Assembly: GCA_037969585.1 (NCBI GenBank)
Contig: JBBKXR010000042.1
Coordinates: 1-42,066 of the forward strand
Direction: 5' to 3'
Source of the DNA: JBBKXR01 sp037969585
Lineage (GTDB): Bacteria; Verrucomicrobiota; Verrucomicrobiia; Verrucomicrobiales; DEV007
Length of the DNA: 42,066 nt
In this document: piece after piece, positions 8,277 through 16,041 of the stretch
Numbering within the stretch: the stretch's first letter is position 1
Layout: every line of letters starts with the position of its first letter
The notes under the pieces: generated by a model
The model's input: only the letters and a program-made list of their open reading frames with translations
Database searches by the model: none
Told to the model about the DNA's origin: nothing
Made by a program: the position numbers and the translations under genes

Positions 8277-9512
8277 ATGTCAGCACGCTACACTGCCGCC
8301 ATGATTTTCCCGTCCATAGTCCTTCCCAAGGTCGCCCGCCGAGTGCGCGTCCTGGCCGGGCTGGGTGCCTGCGCCTTGGCTCTGATGATGACGGCGTGCA
8401 GTGATGGCAACCGCGTTACCGAACTGGAGACGCAGATTTCGGAGCTGAAAGAAGCGACTCAGAAGAAGGCCGACGAGACCAGCCTCGCCGTCGAGTCGCT
8501 GGAAAGCCAACGCGATCAGTTGATGCTGCGCCTCGAACAGGCGGAGACTCAGGGGCGCACCGCCCTTGAGCAATCGGGAAATACGATCGCCGAACAGGAT
8601 CTGCGATTTGAGCGGGTCGAGCGAGCCATGGCTGCTCTTGCCCGCCGACGGGAGAGATTCGAGTCGCTCGCCTACCTGCCGATCGGCTACACCAATCACG
8701 TCACCCTGGGAACGGCTCACGGCACGTTTCTGGTCCGGCTCGACGGCGTGCTGCCTGCTACCGGGGGTAATACCGGTTACGTGGCGACGCTCAATGTCGG
8801 CAATCCGATGGGACTCACCGTCACCGAGTTCAGTCTGCGCGGCCACTTCGGCGAAGAACATCCGACACCGAATCCTAACGAAAGCGACGAAGATTTTATA
8901 CTCCGCGAAGAGGCTTGGGAGAAAACGCTGGTGCCATTTCAGCATTTGTTCGTCACACCTCTGGAACCCGGCCAATGGACGCAGATCGAACTGCCCCTCG
9001 AGGCGGAGCGGCTCAGCGATATCAAGATGCTGCGCTTCATCATGGGCATCGACCGCGCCTATCTGGAGAATCAATCGGGCATCGGTGAGATCGCCGTGCT
9101 CAGCGCTTTGAGCGAAGGCACAGCATTCGCCAAGACGCCGTACGGGATGTTTCTGCTGACCGCCAGCGGCACGACCCCCGAAGGCAGCCAACTGCGTCTG
9201 CGAATCTCGATCGGTAATCCCCTGCTGCTGGTCATCAAAAAAGTAAAACTGACAGGCGAATACGGCCCGACACCGCCCAAACGCCAGGTCGGTGAGGACT
9301 TGCCGACCTTTGCTTTGCGTCTCGACGATTGGCAAAAACAACTCAAGCCTTTCGAAGCCGAGATTAATACGCCGATCCTTCCCGGCCGATGGAATGACAC
9401 CTCGATCCTCATGCCGACGACGATTGTCAACGAACTCGGCTACATTCGTTTTACCTTCAGCCCGGAAGCCGCGTCCTTTCCGGTGATCGAGCGTCCCGGC
9501 TCGCAACGATAG
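8277..9512 (+). CDS. lipoprotein with coiled coil and duplicated DUF3251-like domain
   Basis: A 411-residue protein. The N-terminus is a lipoprotein signal ending in a lipobox (LMMTAC, Cys41; the ATG at 8301 would shorten the leader by 8 residues). Residues about 45-125 are a long charged coiled coil (VTELETQISELKEATQ). Two homologous beta-rich domains follow. Each starts with an H/Y-G-T/M-F-L strand, carries a GNP turn (NVGNPMGL, SIGNPLLL) and ends with a glycine-containing strand (LRGHFGEE, LTGEYGPT). The layout of lipobox, coiled coil and this domain resembles E. coli YajI-type DUF3251 lipoproteins, but with the domain duplicated. It is predicted to be periplasmic and membrane-anchored; function unknown. 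The LuxC-like gene follows after 8 bases. Confidence 0.75.
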   Translation: MSARYTAAMIFPSIVLPKVARRVRVLAGLGACALALMMTACSDGNRVTELETQISELKEATQKKADETSLAVESLESQRDQLMLRLEQAETQGRTALEQSGNTIAEQDLRFERVERAMAALARRRERFESLAYLPIGYTNHVTLGTAHGTFLVRLDGVLPATGGNTGYVATLNVGNPMGLTVTEFSLRGHFGEEHPTPNPNESDEDFILREEAWEKTLVPFQHLFVTPLEPGQWTQIELPLEAERLSDIKMLRFIMGIDRAYLENQSGIGEIAVLSALSEGTAFAKTPYGMFLLTASGTTPEGSQLRLRISIGNPLLLVIKKVKLTGEYGPTPPKRQVGEDLPTFALRLDDWQKQLKPFEAEINTPILPGRWNDTSILMPTTIVNELGYIRFTFSPEAASFPVIERPGSQR

Positions 9513-9520
9513 CGCCAGCG

Positions 9521-10654
9521 ATGGGTCACGGGCTACGTTTAGATACGGCGCAGCGAGCGGCGGCCATTGCTGAAGCGGCAAAACATTTTCCGGCGCTCGG
9601 TCCGATCAACGCCGAGACACTGCTCGATCTGGTCGCAACCGAACTCGGCAACCGGGGAGCGCTGGACGGATTTCACGACTACGGCGGTGCGAGTCAGGTA
9701 AAAGATTCAGCGCGCCTCCTGCGGACGCGCGCCATCGCGCCGGGCTGCGTGCTGCACATTCTCGCCGGCAATACACCGATCGCAGCGCTCCAGTCGCTGA
9801 TCCGTGGGCTGCTGCTCGGTTCGGAAAATTTGCTGAAGTTACCCTCGTCAGGTTTGCCGGAGATCGACGACTTCGTCGCCCGGCTCCCGTCCGAGCTTAG
9901 CCGCCTGGTCACACTCTCGGCCGAACTCAAAGACGACTGGCTGCGCCGCGCCAAGGCAATCATCGTGTTCGGCGATGACGACACGGTTCACCATTTTCGT
10001 CGTCAGACGCGAGTCGATCAGATGTTTGTCGCCCACGGCCACGCCATCAGTTTCGGCGTGATTTTTTCCGACCGGGACGGCACCGCTGCCGAGCGGGCGG
10101 CGCGCGACATCGGCCTTTACGATCAACAGGGCTGCCTGTCGCCGCACTGCCTCTATATCGACAATCACGCTATCGATGCGAAAGAATTCGCCGCCGATCT
10201 TGCCACAGCGATGGCGAACTACGAAAAAATCGATCCGCGCAGCGACATCTCCGCTGGCGAGTCCGCAGCGATCACCGCACTGCGCGCCAGCTACTCTTTC
10301 CGCGCTGCCAACGACGAGCGTGTCGCCATCTGGCAGAGTCCCGCTGGATCGGAATGGACAGTCATTTTTGAAACTGAAACCCAGTTTGCCGTTTCGCCGC
10401 TGAACCGCGTCGTATTTGTCAAGCCTTTGCCCGACGGCGGCATCGCCGATCTCAACGACGAATTGAGAACGGTGCGACCTTACTTGAGCAGCATCGCCGT
10501 TCACCCGTTGACCGCTGCCCTGGCCGAATCACTCATCGATCTCGGTGCCAGCAGGATCTGTGCGCTTGGCGAAGCCCAACATCCGCACCCCCTTTGGCAT
10601 CAGGATGGCCAGGCGCAGTTGTCACCACTGGTGAAATGGCAGGACATCGGTTGA
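9521..10654 (+). CDS. LuxC-like acyl-CoA/acyl-protein reductase
   Basis: A 377-residue protein of the LuxC/acyl-CoA reductase family, which is a branch of the aldehyde dehydrogenase fold. AGNTP (82-86) marks the nucleotide-binding strand found in LuxC, and DQQGCLSPH places the catalytic cysteine at 205. LuxC reduces acyl groups carried on a partner synthetase (LuxE) or CoA to aldehydes using NADPH. No LuxE/PaaK-like acyl-activating partner is present in this window. The gene lies 8 bases after the DUF3251-like lipoprotein gene, suggesting one transcript. A role in making lipid aldehydes for envelope or storage lipids is possible but unproven. Confidence 0.82.
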   Translation: MGHGLRLDTAQRAAAIAEAAKHFPALGPINAETLLDLVATELGNRGALDGFHDYGGASQVKDSARLLRTRAIAPGCVLHILAGNTPIAALQSLIRGLLLGSENLLKLPSSGLPEIDDFVARLPSELSRLVTLSAELKDDWLRRAKAIIVFGDDDTVHHFRRQTRVDQMFVAHGHAISFGVIFSDRDGTAAERAARDIGLYDQQGCLSPHCLYIDNHAIDAKEFAADLATAMANYEKIDPRSDISAGESAAITALRASYSFRAANDERVAIWQSPAGSEWTVIFETETQFAVSPLNRVVFVKPLPDGGIADLNDELRTVRPYLSSIAVHPLTAALAESLIDLGASRICALGEAQHPHPLWHQDGQAQLSPLVKWQDIG

Positions 10655-10783
10655 TATTGAGCCGATGATCCCGATACCGCATGCTGCAATCTCGCGCCGT
10701 GCATAGTGCATGGATATGGCCCATATTCGCTCTCGCGCCTTCCTCTTCCAAGCGCCATCTGAACCCGATTTAAATTTTTCAGA

Positions 10784-11011
10784 ATGCCAGAACGCCCCTC
10801 CATCATCGCCATCGGCACCCCCATCGCCGAACGCACAAAAGACCGCCTCTACGACATCGAAATGGCCAACGGCCACCGCGTCGTCGGCGTCGTCCCCAAG
10901 CTCGGCCCCCGCTGCGGCGGGGCTTGGAGCGATCAACAAGTTCGGGTCGCCTTTTCGCCTTTCGACATGAGCCGCTGCCGAATCATCGATTGGCAAGACT
11001 ACCCAGCTTAG
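10784..11011 (+). CDS. divergent IF-1-like S1/OB-fold protein
   Basis: A 75-residue protein with the length and pattern of translation initiation factor IF-1. After a short leader it reads IAIGTPIAER, then YDIEMANGHRVVGVVPK, which lines up with the IF-1 pattern (FRVELENGHEVLAHISGK). The C-terminus VRVAFSPFDMSRCRIIDW lines up with the IF-1 ending (VKVELSPYDLTRGRIVYR). The middle loop (LGPRCGGAWSDQQ) differs from the usual basic RNA-binding segment. It may be a second IF-1, a cold-shock-type RNA-binding protein or a specialised ribosome factor; a canonical infA elsewhere in the genome is likely. The ATG follows an A/T-rich stretch without a Shine-Dalgarno. It stands alone, 129 bases after the LuxC-like gene. 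Confidence 0.65.
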   Translation: MPERPSIIAIGTPIAERTKDRLYDIEMANGHRVVGVVPKLGPRCGGAWSDQQVRVAFSPFDMSRCRIIDWQDYPA

Positions 11012-11127
11012 TAGAGCAGGCGGCAGCGGGGCATCTTGCTTTCAATTGGCGGATGTGCAAACTTGCCGGAACAACAACTGGCACGCGCCATGCTGATTTG
11101 TGAAACTGACAACCATTCTAAAATACT

Positions 11128-11493
11128 ATGAGTTCACAAACCACGACCACCAAAACAACTACCGCCGCCAACCCCGCCTCCAACGACCCTGCTGATAAGG
11201 TCGCCGCTAGCAAGTCCCACGCTATTCAGGCTGCCGAAGATCTTCGCGATGCCGCAACCCAGAAGGCTGACGAACTGAAAGAAGCTGCGCGTGAGCGAGC
11301 AGGAACTATCCGAGATCTTGCGACTGAGAAAGCGCATGACGCACGCCTCTACGCCGAGGAGCAATACGATCGCGCACGCACCGCCGCCGATGACTACCGT
11401 CAGGATGGCGAACGTTACGTCCGCGAGAATCCTGCGAAGTCGGTACTTATCGCGCTTGGCATTGGCTTCATCGTAGGCCGCGTTTTACGCTAA
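11128..11493 (+). CDS. DUF883/ElaB-YqjD family membrane-anchored protein
   Basis: A 121-residue protein with a Thr/Lys-rich start, a long amphipathic Ala/Glu/Arg helix (about 25-95) with repeated A-E-D-x-R patterns, and a single C-terminal transmembrane segment preceded by YVRENPAKSVLIALGIGF. The ENPxxSVxIALGIGFxxG ending is the hallmark of the ElaB/YqjD/DUF883 family. E. coli YqjD and relatives are inner-membrane proteins of stationary phase that can bind ribosomes through the N-terminal part. The next two genes complete a YqjD-YqjE-YqjK-like set. No Shine-Dalgarno is visible before the ATG. Confidence 0.85.
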   Translation: MSSQTTTTKTTTAANPASNDPADKVAASKSHAIQAAEDLRDAATQKADELKEAARERAGTIRDLATEKAHDARLYAEEQYDRARTAADDYRQDGERYVRENPAKSVLIALGIGFIVGRVLR

Positions 11494-11685
11494 AATCAGC
11501 ACGTTCGGCGCCGAAGAGCCGTCTTTGTGCGACCAAATCCAACAGCGGGGCCGTCTACTGTGTCTCCGGCCTTGTCCGCTTTGACTTCCAGTCGGAAACG
11601 GGGACCCTCCCGTTCTTGGCTCATATCAGCAAACGCTACAGATGGCTGAGCCGCTCAAAGCGCATCGCCCCTCAGCTACCCCATC

Positions 11686-12132
11686 GTGAACGGTCCTCCC
11701 AATACGCACCCGCCAAGCGGTCGCCCGACAAAACAACCTTCCCGCCCGGACAGGGAACTTGGCGAACTTTTGACGGGCGGCCTGAGTACCGTGGTGAACT
11801 ACGTTCACATGCGGGCGATTCTCATCATCATTGAGTTGAAGGAAGCCGGGGTCGGCATTGGCACAAAAGTCGCCTTGCTGGCCGTCGCGGCGATTTTCTT
11901 TGGCATAGGATATTTCGCCGTGATGTTTTTCGCAATGGCACTCCTGGTAGGCAAGGGTGGATGGTCGTGGCCTACCACCGTGCTGGTGTTTGGCTGCGGG
12001 CACCTGGGGATCGGGGTTCTTCTCTTCCTGGCGTCGCGCCGATATCCCAAGCAAGCCCTTTTCAAAGACACTATAAATGAGTTAGAAAAAGATCGAGTAT
12101 GGCTGAGCAAGAAAGATCCGTCGAACAGCTAG
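11686..12132 (+). CDS. YqjE/Holin-X family phage-holin-like membrane protein
   Basis: A 148-residue protein beginning at GTG. After a polar Pro-rich leader it has GGLSTVVNYVHMRAILIIIELKEA, a helix typical of YqjE/Actinobacterial Holin-X (DUF1469) proteins. Two transmembrane segments follow (about 67-90 and 98-118), then a short charged C-terminus. The name holin comes from shape only; there are no phage genes nearby. Its place between a DUF883 gene and a third small membrane protein mirrors the yqjD-yqjE-yqjK stress operon of enterobacteria. Its last 34 bases overlap the next gene in another frame, supporting translational coupling. Confidence 0.75.
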   Translation: MNGPPNTHPPSGRPTKQPSRPDRELGELLTGGLSTVVNYVHMRAILIIIELKEAGVGIGTKVALLAVAAIFFGIGYFAVMFFAMALLVGKGGWSWPTTVLVFGCGHLGIGVLLFLASRRYPKQALFKDTINELEKDRVWLSKKDPSNS

Positions 12133-12596
12133 GCACCACCGAGCTGGTAGAAGCAGTCGCTTCGGTCGCCTCCCCGGAGAAGGGACCGCCACTGCAGGAG
12201 TTAAGTCGTGCTCAGTTAATCGCTGCGATGGCAGAATCCCGTTTGGAATTATCCGAGGATCTGGGGGACTTGCGCGAATCGTTGAGCGTTTCCCGGCGAG
12301 TAGAAAGTTCTTACCAGCGACACATAGCGGGATGGCTCGGAGCCAGCGTTTTAATCGGTTTTCTCATCTCTCGTCCGCTGTTGCGCCCAAGAAAGAACAA
12401 ACGCGGCAGCAAAGTGGAAGAGATTCCCGTGAGGGGAATCGTAGCCGGTACAGTAGCATTTCTCGGGGCTCAGGTCTCGAGAATGGCTCTCCCTGCCATC
12501 CGGATGGCAGTGACGAGTTATATTGGACGTCAACTATCGTTCAAAATGGGTGACGACACCACCGCGACTGTCGAGATTGAAGACCCGGAAAATTGA
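12099..12596 (+). CDS. hypothetical membrane protein, third gene of YqjD/E-like operon
   Basis: A 165-residue protein with a soluble N-terminal half (Glu/Ala/Leu helices, LSRAQLIAAMAESRLELSED), then one hydrophobic segment (GWLGASVLIGFLISRPLL, about 78-95) followed by a strongly basic patch (RPRKNKRGSK), and a second weaker hydrophobic stretch (IVAGTVAFLGAQVSRMALPAI). The two-part layout resembles YqjK/DUF3618-type proteins that accompany YqjD and YqjE, but I do not recognise a firm family. It overlaps the Holin-X gene by 34 bases. The basic patch after the first membrane segment suggests that side faces the cytoplasm. Confidence 0.65.
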   Translation: MAEQERSVEQLGTTELVEAVASVASPEKGPPLQELSRAQLIAAMAESRLELSEDLGDLRESLSVSRRVESSYQRHIAGWLGASVLIGFLISRPLLRPRKNKRGSKVEEIPVRGIVAGTVAFLGAQVSRMALPAIRMAVTSYIGRQLSFKMGDDTTATVEIEDPEN

Positions 12597-12626
12597 GGAA
12601 AATCGCTCGTAGATTGCGACGAGCAC

Positions 12627-12657
12627 TTGACGACTCCCCTATACATCATCGTATAAG
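12627..12657 (+). promoter_or_regulatory. candidate promoter immediately upstream of pilT
   Basis: TTGACG at 12627-12632 and TATAAG at 12652-12657 are separated by 19 bases, slightly long for a housekeeping promoter. The pilT start codon is at 12663, only 5 bases after the -10 box, so a transcript from here would be leaderless or nearly so. No Shine-Dalgarno is visible, which is consistent with that reading. Confidence 0.4.
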
Positions 12658-12662
12658 ATAGC

Positions 12663-13754
12663 ATGTCTGATCTCATAGCCGTTCGCGACCACGTCGACGA
12701 CTACCTTAAACTCGCTCAGGAGTACGATTGCTCCGACGTCCACCTTTCCCCTTTCTGCAAGCCATCGTGGCGCAGGTTCGGGTTGCTCCAACCCATTTGG
12801 GAAAACTCCATCGAGCTTACTCCGGAGGATACTGAGCGCCTCGCGCGATCGTATCTACCAGCGTCGGAACTCGAACGCCTCGAAGCGCGAGGTGACGTAG
12901 ACTTTGCTTACGACCCCGGCTTCGGTCGATTTCGTGCATCGGTGGTCAAACAACGTCTCGGCTGGGAAATGGTGTTCCGCGTGATCAGCACCAACATCCG
13001 CACCATGGATGAACTCGGTCTGCCCGAAGCCATCCGTCCCCTGCTCAAATATCACAATGGTCTCGTCCTCGTCACCGGCGCAGTTGGTTCCGGTAAGTCG
13101 ACCACCCTCGCGGCTCTCGTTAACGAGATTAATAACGAGCGCGAAGATCACATCATCACCCTCGAGGACCCGATCGAGTACGTCATCGAGTCTGCAGGAT
13201 GCCAGGTCAACCAACGCGAAGTCCATACCCATACCGATTCGTTCTCGACCGCACTGCGCGCTGCCCTTCGTGAAGATCCGGATATCATCATGGTCGGTGA
13301 AATGCGTGACCTTGAGACCATCTCGCTGGCGATAACCGCTGCCGAAACCGGTCACTTGGTGCTCGCTACCCTGCACACCGGTAGTGCCGCCCGTACTCTT
13401 GACCGAGTACTTGACGTATTCCCTACCGAACAGCGTGAGCAGATCCGTATCATGGTCGGCGAATCACTGCGTGGCATCGTCTCCCAGCAACTCGTACCAA
13501 AGGCCGACGGCAGCGGACGTGCGCTGGCACTCGAGCTGTTGGTCAACACCCCGGCCGTCTCCGCCACCATCCGTGACGGTAAGACCTTCATGCTTCCCGG
13601 CATCATGCAGACCGGTAAGAACGTCGGCATGACCCTCATGGACGACGCCCTCATCGACCTTGTCGAGGACGGTACCATCACCGCCCAGGAAGCCATCGCC
13701 CGCTCCGTCAATCCACCTGACGTGCGCGCCGCTCTGGGTATTGAACTCAAATGA
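12663..13754 (+). CDS. pilT: PilT-type type IV pilus retraction ATPase (first of tandem pair)
   Basis: A 363-residue GspE/PilT-family motor ATPase. The N-terminal domain begins near DCSDVHLSP. The core holds Walker A GAVGSGKST (139-147; GPTGSGKST is usual), the acidic ITLEDPIEYV box with the presumed catalytic Glu168, Walker B DIIMVGEMRD (207-216) and the His box ETGHLVLATLHTGSA (228-242). Hexamers of this type depolymerise type IV pilin to retract pili for twitching, adhesion or DNA uptake. The C-terminal AIRNLIRE-like element of PilT is altered (TPAVSATIRDGKT). The second pilT follows after 71 bases. Overall similarity is clear; a PilU-like accessory role is possible given the changed Walker A and C-terminal motif. 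Confidence 0.92.
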   Translation: MSDLIAVRDHVDDYLKLAQEYDCSDVHLSPFCKPSWRRFGLLQPIWENSIELTPEDTERLARSYLPASELERLEARGDVDFAYDPGFGRFRASVVKQRLGWEMVFRVISTNIRTMDELGLPEAIRPLLKYHNGLVLVTGAVGSGKSTTLAALVNEINNEREDHIITLEDPIEYVIESAGCQVNQREVHTHTDSFSTALRAALREDPDIIMVGEMRDLETISLAITAAETGHLVLATLHTGSAARTLDRVLDVFPTEQREQIRIMVGESLRGIVSQQLVPKADGSGRALALELLVNTPAVSATIRDGKTFMLPGIMQTGKNVGMTLMDDALIDLVEDGTITAQEAIARSVNPPDVRAALGIELK

Positions 13755-13825
13755 CCCGCCCCGGCCAAGCCACGATCTAGTTATTCATTCCGTTTCCCGT
13801 CTTATCGTCCCCGACCACCGATCCC

Positions 13826-14929
13826 ATGCCAGTCATTGATCAGTACTTCCAACACCTCGTTGAAACCGGCGCTTCCGATCTTCACCTCAGTGAAGGCCAA
13901 CCGCCAAAGATTCGCCTGCACGGCGCCGTTTCACCGATCGCCGAAGGTATCCTCACCCACGACACGATGAAAAGCATGCTCGCGGAAATCTGCGAGGAAA
14001 GTGCCTTTGAACGCTACCTTGAAAAAGGCGACCTCGACTTCGCCTACGAGATGGATGAGGACTCGCGATTCCGCTGTAACTACTTCAAACAGAAGAACGG
14101 ACTCGCTGCGGTATTCCGACTGATCCCGACCAAGATCATGTCGCTCGAAGAGCTCGGCATCCCCGATGCCGTGCGCCGTTTTGGCGATATGCGCTCCGGT
14201 CTGGTGCTCGTCACCGGCCCCACGGGTTCGGGGAAATCAACGACGCTCGCCGCGCTTATCGATTACATCAACCGCACCTACTCTCGGCACATCATCACCG
14301 TCGAGGAACCGATCGAGTTCGTTCACTCACACAAAAAGAGCATCATCTCCCAGCGCGAAGTCCCGATCCAAACCCCGAGTTTCGCCGACGGGCTGCGCGC
14401 TTCCCTGCGAGAAGATGCCGACATCGTTCTGGTCGGAGAAATGCGAGACTTGGAAACCATTTCGTTGGCGCTGACTGCTGCCGAGACCGGCTTGTTGGTA
14501 TTCGGCACCCTGCATACCAACAATGCCCGCAAGACCGTTGACCGACTCGTCGATGTATTTCCGTCCGAACAGCAATCACAGGTGCGGACCATGCTCTCGG
14601 CATCACTGCGCGGCGTCGTCGCCCAGCTACTGTTGAAGCGATGCGACAAACCCGGCCGGGTCGCCGTTAACGAAATCCTTGTCTCAACGCCCGCCGTATC
14701 TTCCATCATTCGTGAAGGTGCGACCCAGAAATTGACCGACATCATCACCGGTGGCCGAGAACACGGCATGCAGTTCATGGACGATGCGATCTGGAAAGTG
14801 CTGGTCGACGGCAGGTGTTCACCACTTGAAGCCTACATGAAAGCGATCGACAAGAGCCGCTTCAAGAAAACCCTTCCACCCGAAGACTCCCAACTCGCCG
14901 ACTCAGCCGGCGGCACCTCGGACGACTGA
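13826..14929 (+). CDS. PilT/PilU-type type IV pilus ATPase (second of tandem pair)
   Basis: A 367-residue paralog of the preceding gene. It begins with GASDLHLSEGQPP, the canonical PilT N-terminal start, and carries standard Walker A GPTGSGKST (131-139), an EEPIEFVHSH acidic box, Walker B DIVLVGEMRD, a TLHTNNARKTVDR His box and a C-terminal TPAVSSIIREGATQ close to the PilT AIRNLIRE motif. Its motifs are closer to textbook PilT than those of the upstream gene, so it may be the main retraction motor and the first gene the helper, or the reverse. Paired pilT/pilU genes are common in type IV pilus systems. The acidic C-terminal tail (PPEDSQLADSAGGTSDD) is not part of the motor core. No other pilus genes are in the window. 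Confidence 0.92.
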   Translation: MPVIDQYFQHLVETGASDLHLSEGQPPKIRLHGAVSPIAEGILTHDTMKSMLAEICEESAFERYLEKGDLDFAYEMDEDSRFRCNYFKQKNGLAAVFRLIPTKIMSLEELGIPDAVRRFGDMRSGLVLVTGPTGSGKSTTLAALIDYINRTYSRHIITVEEPIEFVHSHKKSIISQREVPIQTPSFADGLRASLREDADIVLVGEMRDLETISLALTAAETGLLVFGTLHTNNARKTVDRLVDVFPSEQQSQVRTMLSASLRGVVAQLLLKRCDKPGRVAVNEILVSTPAVSSIIREGATQKLTDIITGGREHGMQFMDDAIWKVLVDGRCSPLEAYMKAIDKSRFKKTLPPEDSQLADSAGGTSDD

Positions 14930-14939
14930 TTTGTCGATA

Positions 14940-14964
14940 CGTGAACACGCAGCGATTGCTCACG
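14940..14964. terminator. weak bidirectional hairpin between convergent pilT2 and GT8-like genes
   Basis: CGTGA at 14940-14944 pairs with TCACG at 14960-14964, with an inner GCA/TGC pairing, in the 30-base convergent gap. The stem is short and has no T-run, so a terminator role is tentative. Confidence 0.25.
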
Positions 14965-15931
14965 CGATCGCACCGACCCGACGCAGCACACGGCCGCCGA
15001 AGTATCTCGTCTCTTGATAGGCGGTGATCGCGTAGGCTTCCAAGGTATTGATCCAACCGCGACTGCGACGCAGTGCTGGCGGGATCTCGTCGGGTAGATC
15101 GAATCCATTTTCCTCGACCCAGTCGAGTAGATCGAAAGTAAATGGCATGTAACGGATGTGCCGGCGCGTCCACTTCACCCAGGGCTTAGGTTGCAGAACA
15201 AAGTGCGCAACGTGCGCGCCATCGCGATCACCCATCTGATAGTCGCTGACCTCAGGAGCATCGTCCGCAAACAGAATGAGTGAGTTCAAGACCGACTCAT
15301 CAGTCTGCCAGTAGTGTGCGTACTCGTAGTTCACGACACCTGAGTTCTCTGACGGCAGCACCTTTTTGATCTGTTCTTCCCAGCGGGCGATGAACGGCAA
15401 GTGGCGACGATGCACGACAAAGCAATTCGATGAGGCGATCGAGTCGTGTCTCGGTTCATCGCGTTCGCCTACATCTTCTTGCCAAGTCTTCGCTACGGCA
15501 CGGGCCAGCCCCTCGCGTTTTTCGCCATCTTCATAAAAATGTGAAAATGCCTCCGTCGTTTCAAACGGCAGGCGCAGACGCAGTTGCATCTCACCATTTT
15601 TCGGAATGATCAACTTACTGATATCGCCGACCACGACACAATCCGAGTCCAGCCAGGCGATATAATCCGTATTGGCGTGGGAAAAGGCCTCGGCTTTGCG
15701 CATGCAAAGATTGCGGGCGCTGTCGTCCGAGATCTCATGGAGTGACACACCCTCGAACTGCTCCAGCAATCGGCGCTGAGTATCGTTGAAGCCTTTGATC
15801 AGGAGATTCATCGGAAATCCCATACCCGACTTCGCCACCGAAGCGGCAAGCAGATACAAACCCCAGAAATAGCCGGCGTCGGCAGCACTGACGATGGTCA
15901 CCGTCGGCCGACTTGATTCGTTACAGGACAT
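14960..15931 (-). CDS. GT-A fold glycosyltransferase, GT8-like
   Basis: A 323-residue soluble protein. It opens with TVTIVSAADAGYFWGLYLLAAS, a first-strand/helix pattern of GT-A enzymes, and has AWLDSDCVVVGD with the metal-binding DxD around residues 95-97, as in GT8 and related transferases. A later NSGVVNYEYAHYWQTDESVLN segment carries acidic residues that could serve in the acceptor site. There is no signal peptide or membrane segment, so it probably acts on the cytoplasmic face. It is transcribed away from the glycan operon beginning at 16042, sharing an AT-rich divergent promoter region. The sugar and acceptor cannot be told from sequence, and the exact family is uncertain. Confidence 0.68.
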   Translation of the reverse strand: MSCNESSRPTVTIVSAADAGYFWGLYLLAASVAKSGMGFPMNLLIKGFNDTQRRLLEQFEGVSLHEISDDSARNLCMRKAEAFSHANTDYIAWLDSDCVVVGDISKLIIPKNGEMQLRLRLPFETTEAFSHFYEDGEKREGLARAVAKTWQEDVGERDEPRHDSIASSNCFVVHRRHLPFIARWEEQIKKVLPSENSGVVNYEYAHYWQTDESVLNSLILFADDAPEVSDYQMGDRDGAHVAHFVLQPKPWVKWTRRHIRYMPFTFDLLDWVEENGFDLPDEIPPALRRSRGWINTLEAYAITAYQETRYFGGRVLRRVGAIA

Positions 15932-16041
15932 ACTTTAATCGTAAATTACCATAATTTATAACTATTTTCATAACATTTCAAATTGTCTTATCGAGTAATT
16001 TGTAGTAAGATTTATATTTTCCATAGCTTAGCGAACATTTT
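15932..16041. promoter_or_regulatory. AT-rich divergent promoter region of the first glycan cluster
   Basis: This 110-base stretch is much richer in A/T than its surroundings. On the + strand TTGTCT (15983-15988) and TAAGAT (16006-16011) are 17 bases apart, giving a start about 24 bases before the HAD-UbiA ATG. On the minus strand TTGAAA (15976-15981) precedes a TATAAATT stretch (TATAAA at 15955-15960) by 15-17 bases, suited to the GT8-like gene. The two promoters overlap, so the genes may be co-regulated. No operator was recognised. Confidence 0.5.

Noticed and set aside
8280..9581. 433-codon minus-strand frame opposite the DUF3251-like lipoprotein
   Set aside because: The + strand product has a lipobox, coiled coil and duplicated domain, whereas this frame shows none.
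11686..12132. Holin-like protein as evidence of a prophage
   Set aside because: No other phage genes are nearby, and the gene order matches the YqjD/YqjE stress operon.
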